A stretch of DNA of 32,270 nucleotides from JAQSWP01 sp040255215 (GCA_040255215.1 JBDZUM010000034.1:1-32270), one strand, 5' to 3'; positions 1 to 8,074 are shown, counted from the first letter of the stretch. Numbers and translations: made by a program. The notes: a model not told the origin generated them from the sequence alone.

Positions 1-371
1 TCGACCTTGGCCTTGCCGCGCTTGTTGAAGTAGATCTGCAGCGGCACGATGGTGACGCCCTTGCGCTGGATGGCGCCCAGCAGCTTGCCGATCTCGCGCT
101 TGTGCAGCAGCAGCTTGCGCGGCCGGCGCGGCTCGTGATTGAAGCGGTTGCCCTGGCCGTACTCGGGAATGTGCAGGTTGAACAGGAACAGCTCGCCCTT
201 GCTCTCGCCGGCATGGGCGTCGGTGATGTTGCTCTTGCCCGCGCGCAGCGACTTCACCTCGGTGCCGGTCAGCATGATGCCAGCCTCGAGCGTGTCCTCG
301 ATGAAGTAGTTGAACCGCGCCTTGCGGTTCTGAGCGACCGGAACCGTCTCGGCCGCCGCTGCGCGCGCCAT
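1..371 (-). CDS. smpB: SsrA-binding protein SmpB (3' end cut off by window edge)
   Basis: SmpB binds tmRNA and delivers it to stalled ribosomes for trans-translation in the cytoplasm. The first 123 residues are visible. They carry the typical core: an N-terminal 'AQNRKARFNYFIEDTLEAGI' stretch, then 'LTGTEVKSLRAGK' and, after residue 80, 'RPRKLLLHKREI'. The family is about 155–160 residues long, so roughly the last 35, including the basic C-terminal tail, lie to the left of the window. The ATG at 369–371 sits 14 bp after the dapA stop, so the two genes are probably co-transcribed with dapA first. The slt–dapA–smpB neighbourhood is common in Alphaproteobacteria. Identity is secure from the motifs. 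Confidence 0.95.
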   Translation of the reverse strand, partial: MARAAAAETVPVAQNRKARFNYFIEDTLEAGIMLTGTEVKSLRAGKSNITDAHAGESKGELFLFNLHIPEYGQGNRFNHEPRRPRKLLLHKREIGKLLGAIQRKGVTIVPLQIYFNKRGKAKV

Positions 372-385
372 GTCAGATCATCGCG

Positions 386-1261
386 TCAGTTGAGCAGGCC
401 GGCGCCCGTCATGGCGCTGCGCACCGCGGCCTTCGCATTGTCCGACAGCTCGGTGATCGGCAGGCGCACGCGAGCCTCGCACTTGCCGAGCAGCGAGGCG
501 CCGTACTTGGCGCCGCCGGGGCTGGGCTCGAGGAACAGCGCCTCGTGCAGCGGCGCGACGCGCTCGTGGATCTCGCGCGCCTTGTCGAACTTGCCCGCCA
601 GGCAGGCGTTCTGGAACTCCGACATCAGGCGCGGCGCGACATTGGCCGTCACCGAGATGCAGCCGACGCCGCCATGCGCCATCTGCGCCAGGGCCAGCCC
701 GTCGTCGCCCGAAAGCTGGACGAAGTCCTTGCCGATGACGCGACGATGCCTGGTGAAGCGCGTGACGTCGCCGGTCGCCTCCTTGACGCCGACCACGTTG
801 GGCAGCTTCGCGATCCGCGCCATGGTATCGACCGAGATATCGACGACCGAGCGCGGCGGAATGTTGTAGACGATGATCGGAAGTTCGACCGCGTCGCTGA
901 TCGCCTTGTAGTGCTGGAAAAGTCCTTCCTGGCTCGGCCGGTTGTAGTACGGCGTCACCACCAGGGCGGCGTCGGCGCCGGCCTTCTTGGCGTGCTTCGT
1001 CAGGCTGATCGCTTCCTCGGTCGAGTTCGAGCCGGTGCCGGCGATGACCGGGACGCGCCCCTTGGCGACCTCGACGCACATCTCGACCACGCGATGATGC
1101 TCGTCGTGGCTCATGGTCGGCGATTCGCCGGTGGTGCCGCAGGGCACCAGCCCGTGCGTGCCTTCGACGATCTGCCAGTCGCAGAAGGATTTGAACGCAG
1201 CCTCATCCACGCCGCCGTTACGGAACGGGGTGATGAGCGCCACGATCGATCCCTTGAACAT
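386..1261 (-). CDS. dapA: 4-hydroxy-tetrahydrodipicolinate synthase
   Basis: Class I aldolase that condenses pyruvate with aspartate-semialdehyde, the first committed step of lysine and meso-diaminopimelate synthesis. The 291-residue length is normal. Visible active-site features are the 'GTTGESPT' loop (Thr43/Thr44), 'YNIPPRS' (Tyr132, Arg137) and 'VGVKEATGD', whose Lys160 forms the Schiff base (E. coli Lys161). The ATG at 1259–1261 is preceded by AGGAG at 1270–1274 with 8-nt spacing. The gene is divergent from the lytic transglycosylase gene and lies directly upstream of smpB. DapA paralogues that use other aldehydes exist, but the neighbourhood and full motif set favour the biosynthetic enzyme. 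Confidence 0.95.
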   Translation of the reverse strand: MFKGSIVALITPFRNGGVDEAAFKSFCDWQIVEGTHGLVPCGTTGESPTMSHDEHHRVVEMCVEVAKGRVPVIAGTGSNSTEEAISLTKHAKKAGADAALVVTPYYNRPSQEGLFQHYKAISDAVELPIIVYNIPPRSVVDISVDTMARIAKLPNVVGVKEATGDVTRFTRHRRVIGKDFVQLSGDDGLALAQMAHGGVGCISVTANVAPRLMSEFQNACLAGKFDKAREIHERVAPLHEALFLEPSPGGAKYGASLLGKCEARVRLPITELSDNAKAAVRSAMTGAGLLN

Positions 1262-1295
1262 CTGCGTTTCTCCTCGGCGGTTCCCGCGAAATATC

Positions 1296-1318
1296 GGTCC
1301 GCATGATTTCGGCGGACC
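1296..1318. promoter_or_regulatory. Inverted repeat in the dapA/slt divergent region
   Basis: A perfect 7-bp inverted repeat, GGTCCGC-N9-GCGGACC, lies 35–57 bp upstream of the dapA start and about 130 bp upstream of the transglycosylase start. It could be an operator or a hairpin in the dapA leader RNA. No match to a named regulator is recognised, and chance occurrence in high-GC DNA is possible. Confidence 0.3.
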
Positions 1319-1447
1319 ATAAAGGCTGGCGCGTCGGTCGGCAAGTTGCGGACGGCAGTGAAACGACCGTCCACAGGGGCAGATTGGACGCCGCGGCCAA
1401 AAACGATTATCGTGCCCTCCTCCAAGGCGTTAATGGGATTACCTGCT

Positions 1448-3532
1448 ATGGCGTATCAGGCGCGGAATCCGTTCATCCATTGCCTGACCGGCGCGGCCCT
1501 GGCGGCCGGGCTGGCTCTCGCACTCGGCCCGCTGCCGGCCGGCGCCCAGCAGACGGCGCAGAAACCGGCTACCGCCAAACCGGCCAATCCCAACAACACG
1601 TCGGCCACCTCAGTCAAACCCAAGAAGCCCGCCGCCAAGCCGGCCAAACCGGCGGTGGTGCGCGCGCCGGTCAATGCCGCGCAAAGCAGCGTGTTCGCCA
1701 CGGCGCTCGACCAGGCCGAGCGCGGGCAATGGGCCGAGGCGCGAGGTTCGGCGCAAAGTGCCGGCCATCCGGTGGCGGTCAAGTACATCGACTGGCTGAG
1801 CTATCGCGACGGCGGCATGCCTTTCGGCTTCAGCGAAGTTGCGCGCTTCGTCGCCGCCAATCCGGGTTGGCCGGGGCTGACGCAGGTGCGGCGCGTCGCC
1901 GAGGACCGGCTGGGTATCGACGTGCCGCTGTCCGAAGTCGCGGCCTTCTTCGCCGGCGGCGATGCGGTGACGCCCAACGGCGCCATCCGCCATGTCGAGG
2001 TGCTGTCGGCCACCGCCGGCCCGCAGGCCGCGCGCGACAAGGCGCGGCAGTACTGGACGGAGCTGCAGTTCGACGATGCCTCGCAGCAGAACTTTCTGGC
2101 TGCCATGGGCGGCATGCTGGGCCGGGCCGACCACGTGGCGCGGCTCGACCGGCTGCTGTGGGAGAGCCGCATTAGCGAGGCGCGCCGCATGCTGCCGCTG
2201 ATGGATGGCGACCGGCTGGCCTGGGCCGAAGCGCGCATCGCGCTGATCGAGCGGGCGGGCGATGCCGAAACGCGGCTGGCGCAGGTGCCGGCCGCGTTGC
2301 GCAACGATTCCGGCCTGCTGTTCGACCAGGCCAAGTATCTGCGCCGCTCGGGCCGCGACGGCGAGGCGCAGAACCTGCTGCTGGGCGCCCGCGCCGACGA
2401 ACGCAATCTCGACGCCTGGTGGATCGAGCGCGGCTATCACGCGCGTGAGCTGCTGCAGATCGGCCGCCATCGCGAGGCCTACGACATCGCCCGCGCCCAT
2501 GACGGGGTGCGCGGCTACGGCTTTTCCGAGCTGGAGTTCCTGTCGGGCTGGATCGCGCTGCGCTTCCTCAACAAGCCGGCCGAGGCGGCGAAGCATTTCC
2601 AGGCGCTGTACGCCGGCGTCAGCTATCCGATCTCGCTGGCGCGCGGCGCCTACTGGGCTGGACGGGCGCTGGAAGCGGCCGGCAGCCCCGAGGCGCGCAA
2701 GTGGTATCGCGAGGCGGCGCAATACGGCGACACGTATTACGGCCAGCTCGCCGCGCGCAAACTGGGCGACCGCCAGCTCACCTTCCCGACCGATCCGCCG
2801 GCCACCGCCGCCCAGCGCCAGGCTTTCGAGAACAACGAGATCGTCATCCTCACCCGCATGCTGGCGGCGATCGGCGAGGAACGGCGCGCGCGCCAGTTCA
2901 TGGTGCGGCTGGCGATCGACGGCAGCGCGGCCGAGCGGCGACTGGCCGGCGAACTCATGCTGCAGCTCAACCGGCCCGACATCGGCCTGCAGGTGGCGAA
3001 GAAATCGGTCGAAGGCGGCACCTTGCTGCACGAAGCCTCGTTCCCCAACGTGCGCATCGACGGCGCCCTGCCGGTCGAGCGGGCGGTGGCGCTGGGCCTG
3101 GCGCGGCAGGAAAGCCAGTTCGACAACCGCGCGCAATCCTCGGCCGGGGCGCTGGGGCTGATGCAGCTGATGCCGGCGACGGCGCAGAAAGTCGCCAAGT
3201 CGCTGGGCCAGCCCTACGTCAAGTCGCGGCTGACCAGCGATGCGGGCTACAACGCCCAGCTCGGCAGCGCCTATCTCGCCGACATGCTGGACCGCTTCGG
3301 CGCGCTGGAGCTGGCGCTGGCCGCCTACAACGCCGGACCGCACCGCGTCTCGCGCTGGCTCGACGAGAACGGCGATCCGCGCGGGCAGAGCGTCGACATG
3401 ATCGACTGGGTCGAACTGATCCCGTTCCGCGAGACGCGCAACTACGTGCAGCGCGTGATGGAAGGCATCAACGTCTACCGCCAGATCGAGGCCGGCCCGC
3501 CCCGCCGCACCGTGTCGCCAGCCATGCGATAG
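1448..3532 (+). CDS. slt: Periplasmic soluble lytic murein transglycosylase (Slt family)
   Basis: Cleaves the MurNAc–GlcNAc bond of peptidoglycan with 1,6-anhydro product formation. The 694-residue product has a hydrophobic export signal ending near 'PAGAQQ' (about residues 12–35) and a Pro/Lys/Ala-rich low-complexity linker to about residue 75. A long all-helical region with TPR-like repeats follows (about 80–530), then a C-terminal SLT domain. In 'ARQESQFDNRAQSSAGALG' Glu555 is the expected catalytic acid, followed by 'LMQLMPATA' and 'ALAAYNAGPHRVSRWL'. This is the layout of Slt70-type enzymes. The ATG at 1448 was chosen because it directly precedes the signal peptide. An in-frame ATG at 1433, with AAGG five bases upstream, is an equally possible start. 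Divergent from dapA. Confidence 0.92.
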   Translation: MAYQARNPFIHCLTGAALAAGLALALGPLPAGAQQTAQKPATAKPANPNNTSATSVKPKKPAAKPAKPAVVRAPVNAAQSSVFATALDQAERGQWAEARGSAQSAGHPVAVKYIDWLSYRDGGMPFGFSEVARFVAANPGWPGLTQVRRVAEDRLGIDVPLSEVAAFFAGGDAVTPNGAIRHVEVLSATAGPQAARDKARQYWTELQFDDASQQNFLAAMGGMLGRADHVARLDRLLWESRISEARRMLPLMDGDRLAWAEARIALIERAGDAETRLAQVPAALRNDSGLLFDQAKYLRRSGRDGEAQNLLLGARADERNLDAWWIERGYHARELLQIGRHREAYDIARAHDGVRGYGFSELEFLSGWIALRFLNKPAEAAKHFQALYAGVSYPISLARGAYWAGRALEAAGSPEARKWYREAAQYGDTYYGQLAARKLGDRQLTFPTDPPATAAQRQAFENNEIVILTRMLAAIGEERRARQFMVRLAIDGSAAERRLAGELMLQLNRPDIGLQVAKKSVEGGTLLHEASFPNVRIDGALPVERAVALGLARQESQFDNRAQSSAGALGLMQLMPATAQKVAKSLGQPYVKSRLTSDAGYNAQLGSAYLADMLDRFGALELALAAYNAGPHRVSRWLDENGDPRGQSVDMIDWVELIPFRETRNYVQRVMEGINVYRQIEAGPPRRTVSPAMR

Positions 3533-3558
3533 GCGCGCATGGCGACCGCCGGCGCCGA

Positions 3559-3587
3559 TTGACAGGACGCGGGCCGCCCCCGATCCT
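3559..3587 (+). promoter_or_regulatory. Candidate sigma-70-type promoter for the haloacid dehalogenase gene
   Basis: A perfect -35 hexamer TTGACA (3559–3564) is followed after 17 bp by GATCCT (3582–3587), which matches only half of the -10 consensus. It lies 36 bp upstream of the start at 3623, in the 90-bp gap after slt. The -35 and spacing are good, the -10 is weak. Confidence 0.35.
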
Positions 3588-3622
3588 GCGCCGTCCTCTG
3601 CAACGGCGCGAGTTATACAGCG

Positions 3623-4309
3623 ATGAGCGACGCCAGACTGCACGGCATCGAAGCCTGCGTGTTCGACGCCTACGGCACGTTGTTCGACGTCAATGCCGCC
3701 GTCGCCCGCTGCCGCGACCAGGTGGGGCCGGAGGCGGATCGGCTGTCCGATATCTGGCGCCAGAAGCAGCTGCAGTATTCCTGGCTGCGCAGCCTGATGG
3801 ATCGCTACGTCGACTTCTGGCAGATCACCGGTCAGGCGCTGGACTTCGCCATGGAGGCGGTCGGCATCGACGATCCGGTGCTGCGGACGCGGCTAATGGA
3901 TCTCTACGAAGCGCTCGACGCCTACGACGATGCCGCGCCCTGCCTCGAGCGGTTGCGCCAGGCCGGGCTGAAAACCGCGATCCTGTCGAACGGCAACAAG
4001 GCGATGCTGGCCTCGGCGGTCGAGAGCGCGCGGCTGGGACCGCTGCTCGACGCGGTGCTGAGCGTCGAGGAAATCGGCGTGTTCAAGCCCTACGCGCCGG
4101 TCTACCGGCTGGTCGGCGACCGGCTGGAGGTGGCGGCGCGAGCCGTCTGTTTCGTCTCGTCCAACGGCTGGGACGCGCATGCCGCGGCAGATTACGGCTT
4201 CCAGGTCGCCTGGGCCAACCGCGCCGGCCAGCCGCACGAGCGGCTGCCCGGCAGACTGGCAGCCGAGATGCGCGGCCTTTCCGAACTGCCGGCGCTGCTC
4301 GGCCTCTGA
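3623..4309 (+). CDS. L-2-haloacid dehalogenase (HAD superfamily, type II)
   Basis: Hydrolyses the carbon–halogen bond of short L-2-haloalkanoic acids to D-2-hydroxy acids in the cytoplasm. The 228-residue product shows every active-site position known from the Pseudomonas sp. YL enzyme at a constant offset of 4–5: Asp15 (nucleophile, 'VFDAYGTLFDV'), Thr19, Arg46, Ser122, Lys155, Tyr161, Ser179, Asn181 and Asp184 ('SSNGWDAHAAADYGF'). This is stronger than a generic HAD call. No convincing Shine-Dalgarno precedes the ATG. The dehydratase gene follows after 16 bp, so both are probably on one mRNA. The natural substrate is not known. A role on another 2-substituted acid is possible, but the full residue set favours dehalogenase chemistry. 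Confidence 0.88.
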   Translation: MSDARLHGIEACVFDAYGTLFDVNAAVARCRDQVGPEADRLSDIWRQKQLQYSWLRSLMDRYVDFWQITGQALDFAMEAVGIDDPVLRTRLMDLYEALDAYDDAAPCLERLRQAGLKTAILSNGNKAMLASAVESARLGPLLDAVLSVEEIGVFKPYAPVYRLVGDRLEVAARAVCFVSSNGWDAHAAADYGFQVAWANRAGQPHERLPGRLAAEMRGLSELPALLGL

Positions 4310-4325
4310 TCTCCCGGATGGAAAA

Positions 4326-5306
4326 ATGACTCTCGATCTGCCCGATTTCGCCGACGTCGCCGCCGCCCATGCCCGCATCCGGCCGCTGGCCTGGCGCACG
4401 CCGCTGCTGGAGAACGAAAGGGTCAACCGCGCGCTGGGCGGCAGGCTGCTGATCAAGGCGGAAGTGCTGCAGCGCACCGGCTCGTTCAAGTTCCGCGGCG
4501 CGCTGAACTTCATCCTGCAACTCGATGCAGAACAGAAGAAGCGCGGCATCGTCGCCTGGTCGTCCGGCAACCACGCCCAGGGCGCGGCCGAGGCGGCGCG
4601 GCTGATCGGCGTGCCGGCGGTCATCGTCATGCCCGACGACGCGCCGGCGCTGAAGATCGCCAACACCCGCGATTCGGGGGCCGAGGTGGTGCTTTACGAC
4701 CGGGTCAACGGCAGCCGCGAGGAAATCGCCGAGCGGCTGGCAAGCGAGCGCGGCGCGGTCAAGATGCCGCCCTTCGACCATCCCTGGATCGTCGCCGGCC
4801 AGGGCACGGTCGGGATGGAAATCTGCGAGGCGACGGCGGGACTGGCGCTCGACGAGGTGATCGCGCCCTGCTCCGGCGGCGGGCTGGCGACCGGCATCGC
4901 GCTGGCGCTGGGTACGCTGTCGCCGCAAACGCGCATGCATACGGCCGAGCCGGAAGGCTTCGACGACATGGCGCGCTCGCTGCAAAGCGGCCGGCGCGAA
5001 AGCAACCCGGCCATGGCCGGATCGATCTGCGACGCGCTGATGGCGCCGTCGCCGGGCGAAATCACCTTCGCCATCGCCCGCCAGCGCATCGCCTCGGGCC
5101 TGGCCGTCAGCGACGCCGAGGCCCTGCAGGCGATGGAAGTGGCGTGGCGGGAATACAAGATCACGGTCGAACCCGGCGGCGCGGTGGCGCTGGCGGCGAT
5201 CCTGACCGGCCGCCTGCCGATCAAGGGCAGGACGGCGGTGGCGGTCTGCTCCGGCGGCAACGCCGATCCGGCGGTGTTCGCCCGCGCCCTGGCCGGCGGC
5301 AAATGA
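4326..5306 (+). CDS. PLP-dependent threonine/serine dehydratase family enzyme
   Basis: A fold-type II pyridoxal-phosphate enzyme of 326 residues that would remove ammonia from serine, threonine or a related hydroxyamino acid. The PLP lysine is Lys55 in 'GSFKFRGALN'. The 'SSGNHAQG' loop that holds the substrate carboxylate and the glycine-rich phosphate-binding 'PCSGGGLATG' are present. There is no C-terminal ACT-type regulatory domain, so it resembles catabolic threonine dehydratase, serine racemase or hydroxyaspartate ammonia-lyase rather than the feedback-inhibited IlvA. The ATG at 4326 follows GGA with short spacing and lies 16 bp after the dehalogenase stop. The exact substrate cannot be read from the sequence. 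Confidence 0.88.
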   Translation: MTLDLPDFADVAAAHARIRPLAWRTPLLENERVNRALGGRLLIKAEVLQRTGSFKFRGALNFILQLDAEQKKRGIVAWSSGNHAQGAAEAARLIGVPAVIVMPDDAPALKIANTRDSGAEVVLYDRVNGSREEIAERLASERGAVKMPPFDHPWIVAGQGTVGMEICEATAGLALDEVIAPCSGGGLATGIALALGTLSPQTRMHTAEPEGFDDMARSLQSGRRESNPAMAGSICDALMAPSPGEITFAIARQRIASGLAVSDAEALQAMEVAWREYKITVEPGGAVALAAILTGRLPIKGRTAVAVCSGGNADPAVFARALAGGK

Positions 5307-5330
5307 AAACGGCGCCGGAAACCGGCGCCG
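5301..5330 (-). terminator. Rho-independent terminator after the bactofilin gene
   Basis: A perfect 9-bp stem, CGGCGCCGG-AAA-CCGGCGCCG (5310–5330), lies between the convergent dehydratase and bactofilin genes. On the minus strand it is followed by TTTTCATTT (5309–5301), so it is a canonical terminator for the minus-strand bactofilin/M23 unit. The hairpin alone may also slow transcription from the plus side, but no U-tract follows there. Confidence 0.8.
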
Positions 5331-5355
5331 CTGTCGGAGTTCAGGAAAAAGCGGT

Positions 5356-5847
5356 TTAGACGGCCATCGGCCGCGGCTCGCCGGCAGCGCCATTGAGCTT
5401 CTCGGCCTCGACCGGGCGCGGGCCACTGGCGGCCGCCGGCTGGCCGGCCTTGGACAGCTTGCGGCAATTGCCCTCGAAATGCGCGCCGGCCTCGATCGCC
5501 AGCGTTTCCTGGAAGATGTCGCCGTCGATGCGGGCGGTCTTGCCGAGGATGACGGTGCGGGCGCGGATCGTGCCCTCGATGCGGCCGTGCACGGTGACGC
5601 TCTCGGCCACGACCTCGCCCTTGACCTCGGCCGATTGGCCGATGGTGACGATCGTGGTGCGAATGTCGCCGTCGACGGCGCCGTCGATCTGGATGTCGCC
5701 TTCGCTCACCAGATTGCCCACGACGTGCAGGCTGGAGCTGATGATCGAGGGAACGGTGGACTTGTTGGGCGATGCGGACGAGGCCATCGGCTTCTCCATC
5801 GACTTGGGGGCGGGCTGAGGCTTGCTACTGGTGGTTTTTGAGAACAT
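5356..5847 (-). CDS. Bactofilin (polymer-forming cytoskeletal protein)
   Basis: Bactofilins self-assemble into nucleotide-independent filaments at the inner membrane and position cell-wall enzymes. The 163-residue protein has a flexible Lys/Pro/Ser-rich N-terminus (1–30). A central beta-helix domain (about 33–132) follows, with repeating short strands such as 'GDIQIDGAVDGDI', 'AEVKGEVVAESVTVHG' and 'ARIDGDIFQETLAIEAGA'. A Pro/Ala-rich tail ends the protein. This is the bactofilin (DUF583) pattern. Its first 23 bp overlap the 3' end of the M23 peptidase gene, so the two are translationally linked. The pairing fits the known bactofilin–LytM endopeptidase modules (Csd1/CcmA in Helicobacter, LmdC/BacA in stalked Alphaproteobacteria). 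A terminator follows at 5301–5330. Confidence 0.93.
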   Translation of the reverse strand: MFSKTTSSKPQPAPKSMEKPMASSASPNKSTVPSIISSSLHVVGNLVSEGDIQIDGAVDGDIRTTIVTIGQSAEVKGEVVAESVTVHGRIEGTIRARTVILGKTARIDGDIFQETLAIEAGAHFEGNCRKLSKAGQPAAASGPRPVEAEKLNGAAGEPRPMAV

Positions 5848-7012
5848 AGCGACCTGCCTTGATAAATTTCATCGGATTGACCGGCTGGTTGTCCACCCGG
5901 ATCTCGTAATGGACATGCACGCCGGTGCTGCGCCCGGTGCTGCCCATCGTACCGATCTTCTCGCCAGCTGCCACCACCTGACCCTCCTCGACGACGATCT
6001 TCTGCAGATGGCCGTAGCGGGTGGTCACCCCCATACCATGGTCGATCTCGACCAGCTTGCCGTAGAACCCAAGCCGCTCGGCGAATATCACCTTGCCGGG
6101 AGCCGTGGCGGCGATCGCCTGCCCGGACTGGCCGGAAAGATCGATGCCGTAATGCATTGCGGCCGAACCGTTGATCGGGTCGCGCCGCAGGCCGAAGCCG
6201 CTGCTGATCGTGTAGGTTTCGGCCGGGACCGTCAGCGGCAGCGTACGCAGCAGCCGCTGCAGGCCTTCGAGCCGATCGATATGCGCATCGAGAATGGCGG
6301 CGGTGAAGCTGACCGGCTCGGGGATGGCGTCGAGCTCGCGCGGACCCAAAGCGGGAATGAACGGACCGCCCTGGCCGATGCGCGGCGCGCCGGAACGGGT
6401 CAGCAGCGTATCGGCGTCGAGCCCCGTCATGGCGACCACGCGCTCGGCTTCGGCGATATCGCCCAGGGTGCGCTGGCCCAGCCGTCCCAGAACCTCGGCC
6501 TGCGCGACCTGCATCTGCTTGAGGCGGGCCTCGAGCATGACGTTGCGCGCCTCCAGCGACTGGCGCTCGCCGGCGATGCGGGTGCGCTGCGCGACGACGG
6601 AATCGAGCACGGTCTCGATGGCGGAAAGATTGCGCTTGAGCGCGTTGTTGTGGTCGCGCACCGAGGCGAGCTGCGCCTCGCGCTCGTCGAGCGCCCGCGC
6701 GATGTCGACGAACTTGGTTTCGGCGTCAGTCAGACTGAGCTTGAGGGTGCGATAGGCGGTGACCGCCTGCTCGATCTCGACGTTCTTCTCGCCCAGGCGA
6801 TGGTCGAACACGACATAGGAAACCGAAGCGTAGAGCGCCCACCCGGCGAACAGGGCGACGCCCGTGAGGGCCATGATCTGCCGACGATGCGAAATCTGGA
6901 GATAGGCGACCTGGCCGTTGGCGCGGACGATGATCTCGCGGTCAGGGAAGCGGTGCCGCGCCGCCTGTCTCAGGCGCGCGAACAGCCCCGGTTTTCTCCC
7001 CTCGTCCAACAT
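5825..7012 (-). CDS. Membrane-anchored M23 (LytM-type) peptidoglycan endopeptidase
   Basis: Predicted zinc endopeptidase that cuts peptide cross-links in peptidoglycan from the periplasmic side of the inner membrane. Of 395 residues, the first 45 are cytoplasmic and rich in Arg. A single transmembrane segment spans about 46–68 ('IMALTGVALFAGWALYASVS'). A coiled coil runs from about 75 to 190 and the LytM domain from about 265 to 380. All ligands are present: His287 and Asp291 ('HYGID'), His335 ('RYGHL'), and His366/His368 ('GVHVHYEIR'). The cytoplasmic tail is the expected contact with the bactofilin encoded by the overlapping downstream gene. The layout matches the bactofilin-associated LmdC-type enzymes. 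Confidence 0.92.
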   Translation of the reverse strand: MLDEGRKPGLFARLRQAARHRFPDREIIVRANGQVAYLQISHRRQIMALTGVALFAGWALYASVSYVVFDHRLGEKNVEIEQAVTAYRTLKLSLTDAETKFVDIARALDEREAQLASVRDHNNALKRNLSAIETVLDSVVAQRTRIAGERQSLEARNVMLEARLKQMQVAQAEVLGRLGQRTLGDIAEAERVVAMTGLDADTLLTRSGAPRIGQGGPFIPALGPRELDAIPEPVSFTAAILDAHIDRLEGLQRLLRTLPLTVPAETYTISSGFGLRRDPINGSAAMHYGIDLSGQSGQAIAATAPGKVIFAERLGFYGKLVEIDHGMGVTTRYGHLQKIVVEEGQVVAAGEKIGTMGSTGRSTGVHVHYEIRVDNQPVNPMKFIKAGRYVLKNHQ

Positions 7013-7201
7013 CCGTTCAGAACCTCAAGCCTTCCCGTCGGGGCGTCGTGACAAAACAAACGGCCTGCGCAGGGCGCTACGCTCTTTACGCGGGCCGCGT
7101 CAGTTCAGACACGATCAAATTTTTCTGGTTCCGCCGACGCCGTTTCCACACGGAAAACCGCAGGCGCTGTCGAAACCGTCCCAGTCCCCACAGAAAACTT
7201 A

Positions 7202-7220
7202 ACCACCGAAAATCGGTGAG
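7202..7220 (-). terminator. Weak hairpin downstream of the lipoprotein gene
   Basis: A 5-bp stem with a 5-nt loop, CACCG-AAAAT-CGGTG (7204–7218), is followed on the minus strand by GGTTAAGTTTT. It lies about 75 bp beyond the stop of the lipoprotein gene and could be a poor terminator. The rest of the 281-bp gap 7013–7293, which is also the upstream region of the M23 gene, shows nothing convincing. Confidence 0.25.
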
Positions 7221-7293
7221 GCAAGCATTGATTCCGACAGGAACGATCTATCGCGGCGATTGAACGGAAGCTGCCATATTCAATCGCTGAAAT

Positions 7294-7968
7294 TCACCGG
7301 ATTGCGCTGCCATATTGCGGTCCGGTCTTGTTGTCGGGCGACCATCCGGCGCGCCATATATCGGCGGCCACGACATGCGCGGGACGGCCGTTGTCCTCGA
7401 ACCAGGAATCGATCGCCCATTCGCGCCCGCTGGCGTTTTCCACCACGATCGCCGTGGTATGGGGCCAGCCATTCAGGAAATTGCCGCGCCAGCGGCGTCC
7501 CACGGGCGTGTGGAATCGCAGCAAGCCGTCGCGATGCATCATCACCAGATATTGCGTGGTGTTGATAGCCTCGTCCTCGCAGTCGAGCTGGCCCTTGCCG
7601 CGCCCCAGACCGCTGAAGGTGCCGCCGACATCGCCGCCGGTGCCGGCCTGCGGCGCCACCAATGTCTCCAGAAGTGCGGTCGCCTGGGCGATCCGCTGGC
7701 GTTCGGTCACCGCGTCCGGGGCGGGCGGCAACATCAGCGTGCGGACCTGCTCCCATTGCGTCGCCGCGAGCGAGACAGCCGTCCGCGTCTGACAGCCATG
7801 CCCGTGGCAAACCAGGAAAGCGGAGGGCTGCGCTTCAGGCAGCGAGAAACGGCTGCGAATCTCCGCAATCGAATCGACGGGCCGCTGCGCTGGGTCGCAC
7901 GCGGACAGCCCTAGCAGGACGAGCAGTCCGATTGTCCTTACCGCCGGTCGCGGCATGCGAATTTGCAT
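7294..7968 (-). CDS. Lipoprotein with transglutaminase-like cysteine peptidase signature
   Basis: No named function is recognised. The 224-residue product has an N-terminal signal with a perfect lipobox (LSAC, Cys24), so it should be lipidated in the cell envelope. The C-terminal half holds Cys130 in 'LDCEDEAINT', His170 in 'WPHTTAIVVEN' and Asp187 in 'WAIDSWFEDNG'. This order and spacing recall the Cys–His–Asp triad of bacterial transglutaminase-like cysteine proteinases, whose Cys motif often reads G-D-C-E-D. A further pair, Cys54 and Cys59 in 'VCHGHGC', may form a disulfide. The ATG at 7966–7968 was chosen because AGGACAGGACG directly precedes it and the signal peptide starts there. It is divergent from the sulfatase gene. 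Envelope remodelling or maturation of a protein partner is a guess. Confidence 0.72.
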   Translation of the reverse strand: MQIRMPRPAVRTIGLLVLLGLSACDPAQRPVDSIAEIRSRFSLPEAQPSAFLVCHGHGCQTRTAVSLAATQWEQVRTLMLPPAPDAVTERQRIAQATALLETLVAPQAGTGGDVGGTFSGLGRGKGQLDCEDEAINTTQYLVMMHRDGLLRFHTPVGRRWRGNFLNGWPHTTAIVVENASGREWAIDSWFEDNGRPAHVVAADIWRAGWSPDNKTGPQYGSAIR

Positions 7969-8074
7969 CGTCCTGTCCTGGCGTCCGCCGCTTGTCCTGG
8001 CGGGCCGATTGATCGTCCGCTCCGCCTGACGCATCATGCCTGCAACCAAGAATGAAGCCGAGGGGAGAATCGCC

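Noticed and set aside
1610..3643. A 677-codon open frame antisense to the lytic transglycosylase gene
   Set aside because: It is a shadow of high-GC codon bias: Arg/Ala/Gln/His-rich, without domain motifs, and opposite a gene with clear catalytic residues.
8036..8074. Upstream ATG start for the sulfatase
   Set aside because: The GTG at 8075 has a strong Shine-Dalgarno at ideal spacing and the conserved fold begins directly after it.
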